Source: Chloroflexota bacterium
Lineage (GTDB): Bacteria > Chloroflexota > Dehalococcoidia > Tepidiformales > Tepidiformaceae
Reading direction: 5' to 3'
Assembly (NCBI GenBank): GCA_016234445.1
Contig: JACRBT010000019.1
Location: 49,851 to 113,850, forward strand
Length of the DNA: 64,000 nt
In this document: piece after piece, positions 49,697 to 58,400 of the stretch
Layout: each line of letters opens with the position of its first letter
Position numbering within the stretch: position 1 is the stretch's first letter
Notes under the pieces: generated by a model
Seen by the model: the letters and a program-made list of their open reading frames with translations, nothing else
The model's database searches: none
What the model was told of the DNA's origin: nothing
Program-made: the position numbers and the translations under genes

Positions 49697-51538
49697 TCAG
49701 ACTTCCATGGCGGCGAACTTGGCGCGCTTGGTGGCGCGGGCGCGGAGGTTCGGGTTGAGTTCGGCCTTGCGGATGCGGACCGACTTCGGCGTGACCTCAA
49801 CAAGCTCGTCCACGGTGATCAGCGACAGGCTGCGTTCCAGGCTCGGAGGCGAGGGCGGGACGAGCTTCACGGCGATGTCGCTGGTGGAGCTGCGGATGTT
49901 CGTCAGCTGCTTGGCGCGGCAGACATTGACGTCGAGGTCGTTCTCCTTGGCGTGGAGGCCGACGACCATGCCGCCGTAGACGTCGATGCCGGGCTCGATG
50001 AAGAGCTGGCCGCGCTCCTGGGCGTTGGCGATGCCGAAGCTGAGGGCGGTGCCGCTTTCGGCCGCCACGAGGGCGCCGCTGCGGGAACGCTGGATGTCGC
50101 CGGCCCAGGGGCGGTAGCCGAGGTATTCGGTGTTCATGATCCCCTCGCCCGCGGTGCCGCTGATGAAGGTGTCGCGGAAGCCGATGAGGCCGCGGGTGGG
50201 AATGTCGAATTCGAGGCGGACGTCGGCGTCGTGGTCGCTGTGCATGCCGATGAGCTGGGCGCGGCGGCCGGAGAGGGTTTCGATGAGGAAGCCGGTAGCC
50301 GTGCCGGGAGCCTCGGTGTAGAGCCGCTCGAACGGCTCTTCGAGGCCGCGGACGCCCTGGCGGAGGATCACTTCCGGCCGGGTGACCGCGAATTCGTAGC
50401 CTTCGCGGCGCATGGTCTCGATAAGGATGGCCAGGTGCAGTTCGCCGCGGCCGCTGACGATGAAGGCGTCGGCAGTCTCGCCTTCGTCGACGCGGAGGGA
50501 GACGTTGGTTTCGACTTCGCGGAAAAGGCGTTCGCGAAGCTGGCGGCTCGTGACGAACTTGCCTTCGCGGCCGGCGAAGGGCGAGTCGTTGACCTTGAAG
50601 GTCATCTTGAGGGTGGGCTGCTCGATGGAGATGGCGGGGAGCGGCTCCGTCACCTCGGGGCTGGCGATGGTTTCGCCGATAAGGATGTCGCCGATGCCAG
50701 TGATGGCGACGATGTCGCCGGCGCTTGCCTCGGCGAGCTCGACGCGGCCGAGGCCCTGGAAGCCGAAGACCTGGGCGATGCGGTGGTTCGAGACCGTGCG
50801 GTCGTGGGTGAAGCGGACGACCTGGTCGCCCGGGTGGACGGAGCCGTCCGTGATCCGGCCGACGGCGGTGCGACCGCGGTAGCTGTCGTACTGGAGGGTC
50901 GTCACGACCATGCGGAAGGGGGCGGCGAGGTTCGCGAGCGGCGGCGGCGTGGATTCGAGGATGGCTTCGAAGAGGGGTTCCATGCTGGTGCCGGGGACGC
51001 CGGCGTCGCGGGAGGCATAGCCGTCGCGGGCGTTGGCGTAGATGACGGGGAACTCCAGCTGGTGGTCGGCGGTGGCAAGGTCGAGAAAGAGGTCGGAGGT
51101 TTCGTGGACGACCTCTTCGATCCGGGCGTTGGGGCGGTCGATCTTGTTGACGACGACGATGGCGTGGAGGCCGAGTTCGAAGGCCTTGCGGAGGACGAAC
51201 TTGGTCTGGGGCATGGGGCCTTCGACGGCGTCGACGAGGAGGAGGCAGCCATCGGCCATGTTGAGGACGCGTTCGACTTCACCGCCGAAATCGGCGTGGC
51301 CGGGGGTGTCGATGATGTTAATGCGGACGCCGCGGTATTCGATGGCGGCGTTCTTGGCCATGATGGTGATGCCCTTCTCGCGTTCGAGGGGGTTGCTGTC
51401 GAGGATGAGGGAACCGACGTGTTCGTTCTCGCGGAAGACATGGGCCTGCTTGAGGAGCGCATCGACAAGCGTGGTCTTCCCATGGTCGACGTGGGCGATG
51501 ATGGCGATGTTGCGGATGTCTTCGCGGCGAGAGGGCAT
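49697..51538 (-). CDS. typA: Translational GTPase TypA/BipA
   Basis: 613 residues, standard length. G1 [19 protein letters not shown]2 with REKGITI, G3 [16 protein letters not shown]4 [12 protein letters not shown], then domain II, the EF-G-like domains ([19 protein letters not shown]) and the unique C-terminal domain. TypA binds the ribosome and assists 50S assembly and stress adaptation. TATAAC (51552-51547) ends 8 bases before the ATG with no binding site visible, so the transcript looks leaderless. Confidence 0.96.
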   Translation of the reverse strand: MPSRREDIRNIAIIAHVDHGKTTLVDALLKQAHVFRENEHVGSLILDSNPLEREKGITIMAKNAAIEYRGVRINIIDTPGHADFGGEVERVLNMADGCLLLVDAVEGPMPQTKFVLRKAFELGLHAIVVVNKIDRPNARIEEVVHETSDLFLDLATADHQLEFPVIYANARDGYASRDAGVPGTSMEPLFEAILESTPPPLANLAAPFRMVVTTLQYDSYRGRTAVGRITDGSVHPGDQVVRFTHDRTVSNHRIAQVFGFQGLGRVELAEASAGDIVAITGIGDILIGETIASPEVTEPLPAISIEQPTLKMTFKVNDSPFAGREGKFVTSRQLRERLFREVETNVSLRVDEGETADAFIVSGRGELHLAILIETMRREGYEFAVTRPEVILRQGVRGLEEPFERLYTEAPGTATGFLIETLSGRRAQLIGMHSDHDADVRLEFDIPTRGLIGFRDTFISGTAGEGIMNTEYLGYRPWAGDIQRSRSGALVAAESGTALSFGIANAQERGQLFIEPGIDVYGGMVVGLHAKENDLDVNVCRAKQLTNIRSSTSDIAVKLVPPSPPSLERSLSLITVDELVEVTPKSVRIRKAELNPNLRARATKRAKFAAMEV

Positions 51539-51546
51539 GAATTGAG

Positions 51547-51552
51547 GTTATA
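51547..51552 (-). promoter_or_regulatory. -10 box of typA, leaderless spacing
   Basis: TATAAC (5/6 to consensus) on the minus strand, 8 bases before the ATG at 51538. The remaining 190 bases up to the antitoxin gene show G-rich TTAGGGG-like repeats (51564-51590) and no further gene. Confidence 0.45.
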
Positions 51553-51713
51553 GGGGGAAGTTGTTAGGGGTTAGGGGGTGGGGGTGGGGCATCGTGTGCA
51601 AGGCGGAGAGACGCCGCTCCTTTCCAGTCGCGGTACGGATAGACGGGGGGCGGCGCGGGCGACCGGGGCGGCAACTCGGGAGGAACCGGGACTGTGCGGG
51701 CTCCTGCCGCTGT

Positions 51714-51732
51714 TGTACAGTGATCCTGTACG
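51714..51732 (+). promoter_or_regulatory. Operator of the yefM-yoeB-type operon
   Basis: GTACAG-TGATC-CTGTAC, a perfect 6-base inverted repeat (51715-51731), contains one exact TGTACA (51714-51719) and a second site TGTACG (51727-51732). TGTACA is the known core recognised by YefM antitoxins. It ends 12 bases before the antitoxin ATG and overlaps a -10-like TACAGT (51716-51721), so binding by the antitoxin-toxin complex would block transcription. Confidence 0.7.
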
Positions 51733-51743
51733 GAGGGCTGATC

Positions 51744-52040
51744 ATGGGCACCACACGGGAGACGACTTACACCTTCGCCCGGGACAACTTCGCGGCGCTG
51801 TGGGACGAAGTCACCTCAAGCCGCGACGCCGTTGTCATCAAGCGAAAGGGGGCGGAGCCCGTGGCGCTGATCGCGGCGGATGAGCTCTCCAGCCTGCTCG
51901 AAACGGCGTACCTGCTCGGCAGCCCGGCCAACGCCCGCCGCCTTCTCGCGGCGCTTCAGCGTTCCGAAACGGGGGAGGCAACCCGGATGACGCTGGCGCA
52001 GCTTCGCGTGGAAACCGGGTTCAGCCAGGAACCCCGGTAG
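51744..52040 (+). CDS. yefM: Type II antitoxin, Phd/YefM family
   Basis: 98 residues from the ATG at 51744, with CGGAGGG upstream. The N-terminal DNA-binding half reads TYTFARDNFAALWDEVTSSR, then VVIKRKGAEPVALIAADELS, the Phd/YefM pattern. The C-terminal half (LLETAYLLGSPANARRLLAA) matches the toxin-wrapping helix of YefM. It neutralises the downstream YoeB-like toxin and represses its own operon through the TGTACA operator. Symbol given by family. Confidence 0.9.
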   Translation: MGTTRETTYTFARDNFAALWDEVTSSRDAVVIKRKGAEPVALIAADELSSLLETAYLLGSPANARRLLAALQRSETGEATRMTLAQLRVETGFSQEPR

Positions 52041-52045
52041 TTCCT
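52027..52045 (+). promoter_or_regulatory. Hairpin over the antitoxin stop codon, ahead of the toxin start
   Basis: AGGAAC (52027-52032) pairs with GTTCCT (52040-52045) around a 7-base loop that contains most of the antitoxin stop. The left arm includes AGGA, the only purine-rich element before the TTG start of the toxin at 52048. The fold would hide it when the antitoxin is not being translated. Confidence 0.4.
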
Positions 52046-52047
52046 CG

Positions 52048-52308
52048 TTGCGCGAGGCCGCCTTCGACCGCGACTTCATCGAAGACCTTCGCTACTGGGT
52101 CGCCACCGACCGGAAGGTGGCGCTTCGCGCACTGGCCCTGGTGGAAGAAGTGTTGCGCGACCCGTTTGCGGGCATCGGGAAGCCGGAGCCGCTCCGTTAT
52201 CTCGCTTCCGACACGTGGTCCCGGCGGCTGACGCAGCGGGATCGGGTGGTTTACCGTGTCTTCGCCGACCGGATCGTCTTCCTTCAGTGCCGGTTCCATT
52301 ACGAGTAA
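52048..52308 (+). CDS. yoeB: Txe/YoeB family toxin (ribosome-dependent mRNA endonuclease)
   Basis: 86 residues from a TTG start 7 bases after the antitoxin stop. The family pattern is complete: AFDRDFIEDLRYW near the start, GIGKPEPLRYL, TWSRRLTQRDRVVYRV and the C-terminal CRFHYE. The Glu, Arg and His equivalent to the YoeB catalytic residues (Glu46, Arg65, His83) can all be placed. It cuts mRNA in the ribosomal A site when freed from the antitoxin. The weak start and the hairpin over its ribosome binding region should keep expression below that of the antitoxin. Symbol given by family. Confidence 0.9.
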   Translation: MREAAFDRDFIEDLRYWVATDRKVALRALALVEEVLRDPFAGIGKPEPLRYLASDTWSRRLTQRDRVVYRVFADRIVFLQCRFHYE

Positions 52309-52398
52309 GCCGGAGGCGCCGGCCAGCGGGACCCGCATGGCGTTTTCGGGCGGGACGCCGCACACTGGAATGACAGAGCCCTTTGTGGTGGAGGCCCC

Positions 52399-53091
52399 AT
52401 GAGCAGCAGTTTCGACTTGATCCAGGACATCATCGCGGGCAAGCGGCCGGACGCCGAGCTCGTCCGCCCGAGCGACATTATGCCGTTCGTCATCGAGTCC
52501 GACGGGCGGCGGGAGCGGGCCTACGACATCTACTCGCTGCTGCTGAAGGAGCGCATCGTCTTCCTGGGGACGCCGATCGACGCGATGATCGCGAACGTCA
52601 TCATCGCCCAGCTGCTCTACCTCGCCCGCGAAGACGACGACAAGGACATCATGATGTACATCAACTGCCCCGGCGGGAGCGTGACCGCGGGGCTGGCGAT
52701 CTACGACACGATGAACCTGATCCGGCCGAACGTCTCGACCGTCTGCATTGGCCTGGCAGCGAGCATGGGCACCGTGCTCCTGACGTCGGGGACGAAGGGA
52801 AAGCGTTATGCGCTCCCGAATTCGACCATCCACCTCCACCAGGTGCTTGGCGGGGCGCAGGGGCAGGCCCGCGACATCGAGATCCAGGCGCGCGAGACCA
52901 TCCGGCTCCAGAAGGTGCTGCGCGGGATCATCGCCTCGACGACGGGCCAGCCGATGGACCGGATCGAGCATGACACCGACCGCGACTTCTGGCTGGACCC
53001 GCCATCGGCGAAAGACTACGGGCTGGTCGACGAGATCCTGGAGAAGGGCGCCAGGGGAGCACTCGCAGCCGCCCAGAACGGCAAGGGGTAG
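52399..53091 (+). CDS. clpP: ATP-dependent Clp protease, proteolytic subunit
   Basis: 230 residues. The triad is complete: LAASMGTVLL (Ser122), HLHQVLGG (His147) and DTDRDFW (Asp196), with the same spacing as E. coli ClpP. An N-terminal extension of about 25 residues precedes RERAYDIYSLLLKERIVFLG. The barrel-shaped tetradecamer degrades proteins fed in by Clp ATPases. No clpX follows, because the next gene is convergent. The ATG at 52399 has GGTGGAGG upstream. Confidence 0.95.
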   Translation: MSSSFDLIQDIIAGKRPDAELVRPSDIMPFVIESDGRRERAYDIYSLLLKERIVFLGTPIDAMIANVIIAQLLYLAREDDDKDIMMYINCPGGSVTAGLAIYDTMNLIRPNVSTVCIGLAASMGTVLLTSGTKGKRYALPNSTIHLHQVLGGAQGQARDIEIQARETIRLQKVLRGIIASTTGQPMDRIEHDTDRDFWLDPPSAKDYGLVDEILEKGARGALAAAQNGKG

Positions 53092-53104
53092 AGCCCCCCG
53101 CCCG

Positions 53105-54382
53105 TCAGGGGACTTTCACCGTCCCCAGGGTGGCCGTTGAGAGCGTGCCACTGAGGAGCAGGGCGTCTGAGGCCCCGGCGCCGTACGACGACGTCTCGCC
53201 GGCGATGTAGAGCGTGTCGCCGTGGAGGGCGAGGCCGTGGGTCTCGTCGCTTTTCGCTCCGCCCCAGAGCCGTGACCACTGTTCCGTCCCGTCGGGCGAG
53301 TAGCGGATGACGACGATGTCGTTCATGCCGGCACCGTAGCTGTCGGTCTTGCCGGCGACGATGACCGCGCCGTCGTCAGCCACCTCGACGGCGCGCGTCG
53401 CCTCCCCCTTCGAGCCTCCCCACATGCGGTCCCAGGCGAGGTCGCCAGCTGCTGTGTACTTGCGCACGAAGATCTGGCCGTTCAAGAGCTGGAAGTCGAC
53501 GCCGACGACATAGAGCCCGGAGGCGTCGCCGATCATGCCGTAGGCGTCCGAGCCGGCGGCCCCCCACTTGGTGTGCCAGAGATACTCGCCGTCGGTGCGG
53601 TCGAAGGCGACGAGGGCCGCCTGGCCTCCCAGCAGGCCGAGGAGCGCCGGTGGACCGTTGTACTTGCCGGCAACGTAGATGGTACTCGCGGTGACGACGA
53701 TCTGACCGTTGGCTTCGTCCCAGCCGGCGGTGCCCCACGTCTTCATCCAGAGCAGCTGGCCGTCGAGGGAAAGCTTGCCCACGGCGATGTCGTTCGACAT
53801 GCCGGGCATCGTCCTCCAGCCGGCGATGTAGATTCCGTCGGGGGTGATCACGAGTCCGTCGGTCTCGTCGTAGCCGGAGCCGGGTTCGCCGATCCACGAC
53901 CATGCGAGGCTGCCGTCGGTCATGTTGTAGGCGAGGACCGCCATGTCGGCGGAGTTCACGTCGAAGCTCGTGTCGGAGCGGCCGGCCACGTAGACGTGGG
54001 GTTCGTTGACGACGACTACGTAGGACTGGTCGTTCCCGGCCCGGCCCCAGGGCGCCGACTTCCAGAGCTGCTTGCCGTTGGCGTCGAACTTGTAGAGGTA
54101 GATGTCGGAGAGGGTGCCCGGGGCGGTTTCGTAAGTGGCGAGGTAGACGTTGCCGAGGGCGTCGGTGTCCACGCCCCACGCCTTGTCCGTGGTCGTCCCG
54201 CCGCGGGTGAGGAACCAGGGGGTGGCGATGGGCGCGTCGCGGGCGAGAAGGGGGAGGTAGGCGCGCGATGGCCCGGCGGGCGCCTCAGCGGCGGGACCGT
54301 GGAGTGGGACGAGGACACCCAGGCTGGGGAGGACCAGGAGCAGCACCAGCCACCGGATCCGCAGAGCGTGAAACACCCGCAT
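53105..54382 (-). CDS. Secreted beta-propeller repeat protein (SBBP/PQQ-like)
   Basis: 425 residues. A signal peptide (RIRWLVLLLVLPSLGVLV, then AEAPAGPS) is followed by about seven repeats of roughly 55 residues of the form D-xx-YLYKFDANGKQLW-...-WG-x-AG-D, each with a Trp-Gly pair and a phrase such as VYVAGRSDT, IYIAGWRTM, IYVAGKYNG, LYVVGVDF. This is the SBBP-type propeller found in exported proteins of uncertain role, probably binding or structural. ATG 54382 has no clear binding site; TACCAT (54397-54392) is 9 bases upstream. The 105 bases before it contain no other gene. It is convergent with clpP. Confidence 0.82.
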   Translation of the reverse strand: MRVFHALRIRWLVLLLVLPSLGVLVPLHGPAAEAPAGPSRAYLPLLARDAPIATPWFLTRGGTTTDKAWGVDTDALGNVYLATYETAPGTLSDIYLYKFDANGKQLWKSAPWGRAGNDQSYVVVVNEPHVYVAGRSDTSFDVNSADMAVLAYNMTDGSLAWSWIGEPGSGYDETDGLVITPDGIYIAGWRTMPGMSNDIAVGKLSLDGQLLWMKTWGTAGWDEANGQIVVTASTIYVAGKYNGPPALLGLLGGQAALVAFDRTDGEYLWHTKWGAAGSDAYGMIGDASGLYVVGVDFQLLNGQIFVRKYTAAGDLAWDRMWGGSKGEATRAVEVADDGAVIVAGKTDSYGAGMNDIVVIRYSPDGTEQWSRLWGGAKSDETHGLALHGDTLYIAGETSSYGAGASDALLLSGTLSTATLGTVKVP

Positions 54383-54487
54383 CGCATCGACATGGTAACG
54401 CGCGCCCGGTCGTCCTGCGGCGCGAGGGGGCGGCCGAGCCGGGCGAGACAGTTCCAGGCGATGCGGCCATGGAGGGCCGCGGCTACC

Positions 54488-54886
54488 TTAGCGGGACAGC
54501 GCCCGCGACGGCGCGTGGATGCTGCAGGGACAGCCCGGCCGGTCAGGCCCGTAGCGGAGGAACTCGGGGGCGAGGTCGGCGCCATTCGGCCAGACGACGG
54601 TCCCCAGCTCCGGGTCGAACTTCACTTTCCGGAAGAGCCGCTTGTCCCGGAGAGGCTCGAAAAGTTCGCCACGGAGGTATTCGGAGAGGTCGACGGTGAT
54701 GGTGGCGCCATCGGCAAAGCTGACGTCGATGCGATAGCCATCCACATAGGCCACGCCCGTGACAACCTCAGCCGCCGGGATGGATCCCGGGCCGACTAAC
54801 TCAACGGCTCGATCTTCCTCAGTTGCTGACCGCTGCGCGCACGTTCCCAATTGTCCCTCAGCTCGTCCTGGTGGAGGCTCGCCCAT
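54488..54886 (-). CDS. DUF2442 family protein
   Basis: The DUF2442 domain is clear in the C-terminal 90 residues: EVVTGVAYVDGYRIDVSFAD, VDLSEYLRGELFEPLRDKRL, FRKVKFDPELGTVVWPNGAD, LAPEFL. The start is uncertain. The ATG at 54886 gives 132 residues but overlaps the preceding DUF4160 gene by 91 bases with an unconserved N-terminus. A GTG at 54754 with GAGG upstream gives 88 residues but trims the first strand of the domain. DUF4160-DUF2442 pairs are common in bacteria and are suspected toxin-antitoxin-like modules. Here the pair ends an operon of aminoacyl-tRNA synthetase genes. Confidence 0.75.
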   Translation of the reverse strand: MGEPPPGRAEGQLGTCAQRSATEEDRAVELVGPGSIPAAEVVTGVAYVDGYRIDVSFADGATITVDLSEYLRGELFEPLRDKRLFRKVKFDPELGTVVWPNGADLAPEFLRYGPDRPGCPCSIHAPSRALSR

Positions 54887-55056
54887 TCGACCGCCAGGCC
54901 CAGCGCCCGTCGAGGCAACTGTCCCTGGGTCACCTGCAGCGATTCGACCGCCAGCGACGCTTCGTACTCAGCATACCGCACATGAAAGTGCGCAGGCCCG
55001 TGGTCGTTCGTGAACATGACGATGACGAGGCCGTAGAAGCGGCAGAGTTCTCCCAC
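54796..55056 (-). CDS. DUF4160 family protein
   Basis: 86 residues from a GTG at 55056, 2 bases after the serS stop codon, so translation is probably coupled to serS. The DUF4160 signature is complete: LCRFYGLVIVMFTNDHGPAH, FHVRYAEYEASLAVESLQV, GQLPRRALGLAVEWASLHQD, ELRDNWERA. A longer frame upstream lies inside serS and is not needed. The family usually sits with DUF2442, as here. The biochemical function is unknown; toxin-antitoxin behaviour has been proposed but I cannot support it from sequence. Confidence 0.82.
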   Translation of the reverse strand: MGELCRFYGLVIVMFTNDHGPAHFHVRYAEYEASLAVESLQVTQGQLPRRALGLAVEWASLHQDELRDNWERARSGQQLRKIEPLS

Positions 55057-55058
55057 CG

Positions 55059-56339
55059 CTACCGCTTTTCGGGGGGGTGGATGCGGTCGGTGGCCATGTA
55101 GGGGCGAAGGACTTCGGGAACGGTGATGCTGCCGTCGGCTTCCTGATAGTTCTCCATCACCGAGATGAGCGCCCGGACCATCCCGAGGCCCGAGGCGTTG
55201 AGCATGTGCGGGTGGCGGGTGGGGCCGTCGGCCGTGGGGCGGTAGCGGATGTTGGCGCGACGGGCCTGGAAGTCGAGGCAGTTGGAGGCGGAGCTCACTT
55301 CGAGCCACTCGTTCACCCCGGGGGACCACATCTCGACGTCGAAGCCGCGCGTCGCCTTGAAGTCGATGTCGCCGCTACAGAGGTGGAGGACGCGGTAGGG
55401 GATGCCGAGCTTCGCCGGGAGCGACTTTGCCCGCTCGACCAGCGCCTGAAGTTCTGCCGCGCTCTGGTCCGGCTCGCAGTAGACGAACATCTCGACCTTT
55501 TCGAACTGATGCCCACGCTTAATGCCACGGACGTCGCGCCCGGCGCTCATCTTTTCTCGGCGGAAGCAGGGCGTGTGGGCGACCAGACGCATCGGCAGGG
55601 AACCCGGGGGCAGGATCTCGTCGCGGTAGAGGTTCACGAATGGCGCTTCGGCGGTGGGGATGAAGAAGTAGTCCTCTTCGCCGTCGAAGTAGAGGTTGTC
55701 GCGGAACTTGGGAAGGTGACCGGAGGCGAAAAGCGAGGCCTCGGAGACCATGTAGGGGAGGTAGCGTTCGCTGAAGCCCGCTTCGACGTGTTCGTTCAGG
55801 CACCACTGGATGAGGGAGCGATAGAGGCGCCCGACCTGGCCGGCGAGGACGTAGAAGCGCGAGCCGGACATCCGGGCACCGCGTTCCAGGTCGATGCCGC
55901 CAAGGATTTCGCCGAGTTCCCAGTGGGGCCGGGGCTGGAAGTCGAAGTGGCGCTTGTTGGATTCGTCGCGCTCGACCTCCACGTTCGAGCCGTCGTCGGG
56001 GCCGGGGGGCACAGCGGGGTCGACGATGTTGGGGACTTCGTACAGCTTCGCCTGGAGCTCGGTGTCGACAGCCTTGAGACGCGCTTCGAGGCCGCCGAGG
56101 CGGTCGCCGACCTCGCGCATGGCGGCGATCCGGGCCTCGCGGTCGGCGGACTCCTTCGCCGCGCCAATGGCCTTGCTGGCGGCGTTGCGCTCGGCGCGAA
56201 GGGCTTCGACCTGCTGGAGGAGTGCCCGGCGCTCTTCGTCCAGGGCGACGATCCGGTCCACCGGGGCCGAGGCGCCGCGGAGGAGGAGGTCGCGCTTCAC
56301 GCGGTCGAGGTTTTCGCGGATGAACTGGACACTAAGCAC
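55059..56339 (-). CDS. serS: Seryl-tRNA synthetase
   Basis: 426 residues from a GTG at 56339. An N-terminal antiparallel coiled coil (about 25-105) for tRNA binding is followed by the class II core: motif 1 near GSRFYVLAGQVGRLYRS, the TxE loop PTAEAPFVNLYRDE, motif 2 HTPCFRREKMSAGRDVRGI, and motif 3 with LNASGLGMVRALISVMENY. It charges tRNA-Ser with serine. It overlaps the upstream NUDIX gene by 8 bases and is followed by the DUF4160 gene after 2 bases. Confidence 0.96.
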   Translation of the reverse strand: MLSVQFIRENLDRVKRDLLLRGASAPVDRIVALDEERRALLQQVEALRAERNAASKAIGAAKESADREARIAAMREVGDRLGGLEARLKAVDTELQAKLYEVPNIVDPAVPPGPDDGSNVEVERDESNKRHFDFQPRPHWELGEILGGIDLERGARMSGSRFYVLAGQVGRLYRSLIQWCLNEHVEAGFSERYLPYMVSEASLFASGHLPKFRDNLYFDGEEDYFFIPTAEAPFVNLYRDEILPPGSLPMRLVAHTPCFRREKMSAGRDVRGIKRGHQFEKVEMFVYCEPDQSAAELQALVERAKSLPAKLGIPYRVLHLCSGDIDFKATRGFDVEMWSPGVNEWLEVSSASNCLDFQARRANIRYRPTADGPTRHPHMLNASGLGMVRALISVMENYQEADGSITVPEVLRPYMATDRIHPPEKR

Positions 56340-56850
56340 GCGGGAACTCCGTGGCGGCGGCTATGGCGCGGATGCCGAGGAGCCGGACGTCTTCGGCAAC
56401 CGGCACGAGCGTACCATCGGGGGAGGGGAGGGAAAACGCGGCGTCGAGGGCGGCGGGGTCGACCCAGCGGTGGATGCCGTGGGGGATCGCGGCTTCGAAG
56501 TCGACGGGGAACAGGGCGCGGGTGTAGTAGACGTGGTCGATGTGCTGGTGGAAGGGCTGGTCAGGGCGGACGATGTCCTCGATCAGGATGACGGCGGGGG
56601 GAGGAAGGACTTCGGGGCCGGCGCAGACGAGGAGGTCAGGCGGCGGGACAACGGCGACCGCGACGCCGCTCTCTTCGCGCGCTTCGCGAAGGGCCGCCTG
56701 GACGGGGTCTTCGTTGGGTTCGCAGTGGCCGCCGGGCGGGAGCCACATCCGGAGCTTGTGGTGCCAGAGGAGGAGCGTGTGGCCCCCGTGGACGACATAG
56801 GCCGTGGCGGTGTGGTGGCGCTCGAATGCGAATGGGCGGCCGGGGGGCAC
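56332..56850 (-). CDS. NUDIX hydrolase
   Basis: 172 residues from GTG 56850, 5 bases after the lysS stop. The Nudix box GGHCEPNEDPVQAALREARE, continuing ESGV, satisfies Gx5Ex7REUxEExGU. The N-terminal strand reads TATAYVVHGGHTLLLWHHKL. Members hydrolyse nucleoside diphosphates linked to another group; possible substrates include oxidised nucleotides, NADH or dinucleoside polyphosphates. The last are by-products of lysyl- and other tRNA synthetases, which fits the location between lysS and serS but is inference. Confidence 0.88.
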   Translation of the reverse strand: MPPGRPFAFERHHTATAYVVHGGHTLLLWHHKLRMWLPPGGHCEPNEDPVQAALREAREESGVAVAVVPPPDLLVCAGPEVLPPPAVILIEDIVRPDQPFHQHIDHVYYTRALFPVDFEAAIPHGIHRWVDPAALDAAFSLPSPDGTLVPVAEDVRLLGIRAIAAATEFPRA

Positions 56851-56855
56851 CGCGG

Positions 56856-58331
56856 TCAGTCCTTCAGGGACCGCAGCTGCGGGAAGAGGATGACTTCGCG
56901 GATGGTGGGTTGGCCGGTGAGGACCATGAGGAGCCGGTCGATGCCCATGCCGAAGCCGCCGGTTGGCGGCATGCCGTGCTCAAGGGCGAAGAGGAAGTCG
57001 TCGTCGACGAGCTCGACTTCGTCGTCGCCGGCAGCGCGGAGAGCAAGCTGTTCCTCGAAGCGGGCGCGCTGGTCGACGGGGTCGTTGAGCTCGGTGTAGG
57101 CGTTCCCGGCTTCGAATCCGCCGATGAACGCTTCGAAGCGTTCGACGAGGTGGGGGCTCCCGGGCTTGCGCTTGGCGAGGGGCGAGAGCTCGACCGGGTA
57201 GTCGAGGAGGAAGGTGGGCTGGATGAGGTTCGGTTCGACGTAGTGGGACATCGCTTCGTCCACGAGCTTGCCGAAGCCGGCCGCCGGCGCGACCTCAAGC
57301 CCGCGGCGTTCGAGTTCCGGGCGGAGGCGCTCGGCGGTCGGGAAGCCGTCGAGGTCCAGCTGGCCGTAGTGGCGGAGGGCGTCGTGGAAGGTGATTCGCT
57401 CCCAGGGTGGCGCGAGGTTGATCTCATTGCCGCGGAAGGAGCAGGTCATCGTGCCAAGGGCTTCTTCGGCGACGGTGCTGACCATGGTCTCGACCATCCG
57501 GGCGACGTGGTTGTAGTCGGCGTAGGCCTCGTAGGTTTCGAGCATGGTGAATTCGGGGTTGTACTTGAAGCCGAGGCCTTCGTTGCGGAAGATGCGCCCC
57601 ATTTCGTAAACGCGGTCGAATCCGCCGACGACCAGGCGCTTGAGGTGGAGTTCGAGGCTGATGCGGAGGAAGCGGTCTTCGTCGAGTGCGTTGAAGTGGG
57701 TGACGAAGGGGCGAGCGGCGGCGCCACCGGCGGCTTCCTGGAGGATCGGCGTTTCAACCTCCATGAAGCCGCGTCCGTCGAGGAACCGCCGGATGCCGGA
57801 GACGACCCGGGAGCGGACGGTGAAGTTGCGGCGGGTGTCCTCGTTCGCCATCAGGTCGAGGTAGCGGAGGCGCTGGCGGAGTTCCATGTCGGCGAGGCCG
57901 TGGTACTTCTCCGGCGGCGCATGGAGGGCCTTCGCGAGCATGGTCCAGGTGGCGGCGCCGACGGTGGGCTGGCCGGTGCGGGTTCGCATCGGTTCGCCGT
58001 GGACGCCAATGAAGTCGCCGAGGTCGATGAGCCTGAGGGCCTCGTAGGCGACGTCGCCGAGCTGGTTCTGGCGGAGGAGGACCTGGATGCGGCCGGTTCC
58101 GTCGAGGAGGTCGACGAAGGTTGCCTTGCCCATGTCGCGGCGGGCTACGACGCGGCCGGCAACGTCCACGGGTGCCAGGTGGGTGTCGGTCTGGACGGGA
58201 TCCGAGGCTTCGACGAGGGCGGTCACTTCGGCGGCGGTGTGGGTGCGAGTCGCGCGGGGAGGGTAGGGGTCGATGCCCATGGCCCGAAGCTGGTCGAGCT
58301 TCGCGAGGCGCTGGGCCATGAGTTCGTCCAC
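56856..58331 (-). CDS. lysS: Lysyl-tRNA synthetase (class II)
   Basis: 491 residues from a GTG at 58331. The OB-fold anticodon-binding domain (VDVAGRVVARRDMGKATFVD) precedes the class II core: motif 1 in RRFLDGRGFMEVETPILQE, motif 2 YEMGRIFRNEGLGFKYNPEF, the family stretch MLETYEAYADYN, and motif 3 GGFGMGIDRLLMVLTGQPTI. It charges tRNA-Lys. It follows greA by 67 bases, a gap that holds two GC-rich hairpins. greA-lysS adjacency is common in bacteria. Confidence 0.96.
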   Translation of the reverse strand: MDELMAQRLAKLDQLRAMGIDPYPPRATRTHTAAEVTALVEASDPVQTDTHLAPVDVAGRVVARRDMGKATFVDLLDGTGRIQVLLRQNQLGDVAYEALRLIDLGDFIGVHGEPMRTRTGQPTVGAATWTMLAKALHAPPEKYHGLADMELRQRLRYLDLMANEDTRRNFTVRSRVVSGIRRFLDGRGFMEVETPILQEAAGGAAARPFVTHFNALDEDRFLRISLELHLKRLVVGGFDRVYEMGRIFRNEGLGFKYNPEFTMLETYEAYADYNHVARMVETMVSTVAEEALGTMTCSFRGNEINLAPPWERITFHDALRHYGQLDLDGFPTAERLRPELERRGLEVAPAAGFGKLVDEAMSHYVEPNLIQPTFLLDYPVELSPLAKRKPGSPHLVERFEAFIGGFEAGNAYTELNDPVDQRARFEEQLALRAAGDDEVELVDDDFLFALEHGMPPTGGFGMGIDRLLMVLTGQPTIREVILFPQLRSLKD

Positions 58332-58353
58332 CGTGACCTCCGGGAAATGCGGC

Positions 58354-58400
58354 GGGCCGCTGTTCGCGGCCCGGTGTTGTGCGACGGCGGGCGCGCCGTC
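58354..58400 (-). repeat. Two GC-rich hairpins between greA and lysS
   Basis: GGGCCGC-TGTTC-GCGGCCC (58354-58372) and GACGGCG-GGCG-CGCCGTC (58383-58400, overlapping the end of greA), each with a perfect 7-pair stem. Neither has a U-tract on the minus strand, so they may slow or partly end transcription, or mark an RNA processing site, within the operon. Confidence 0.5.
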
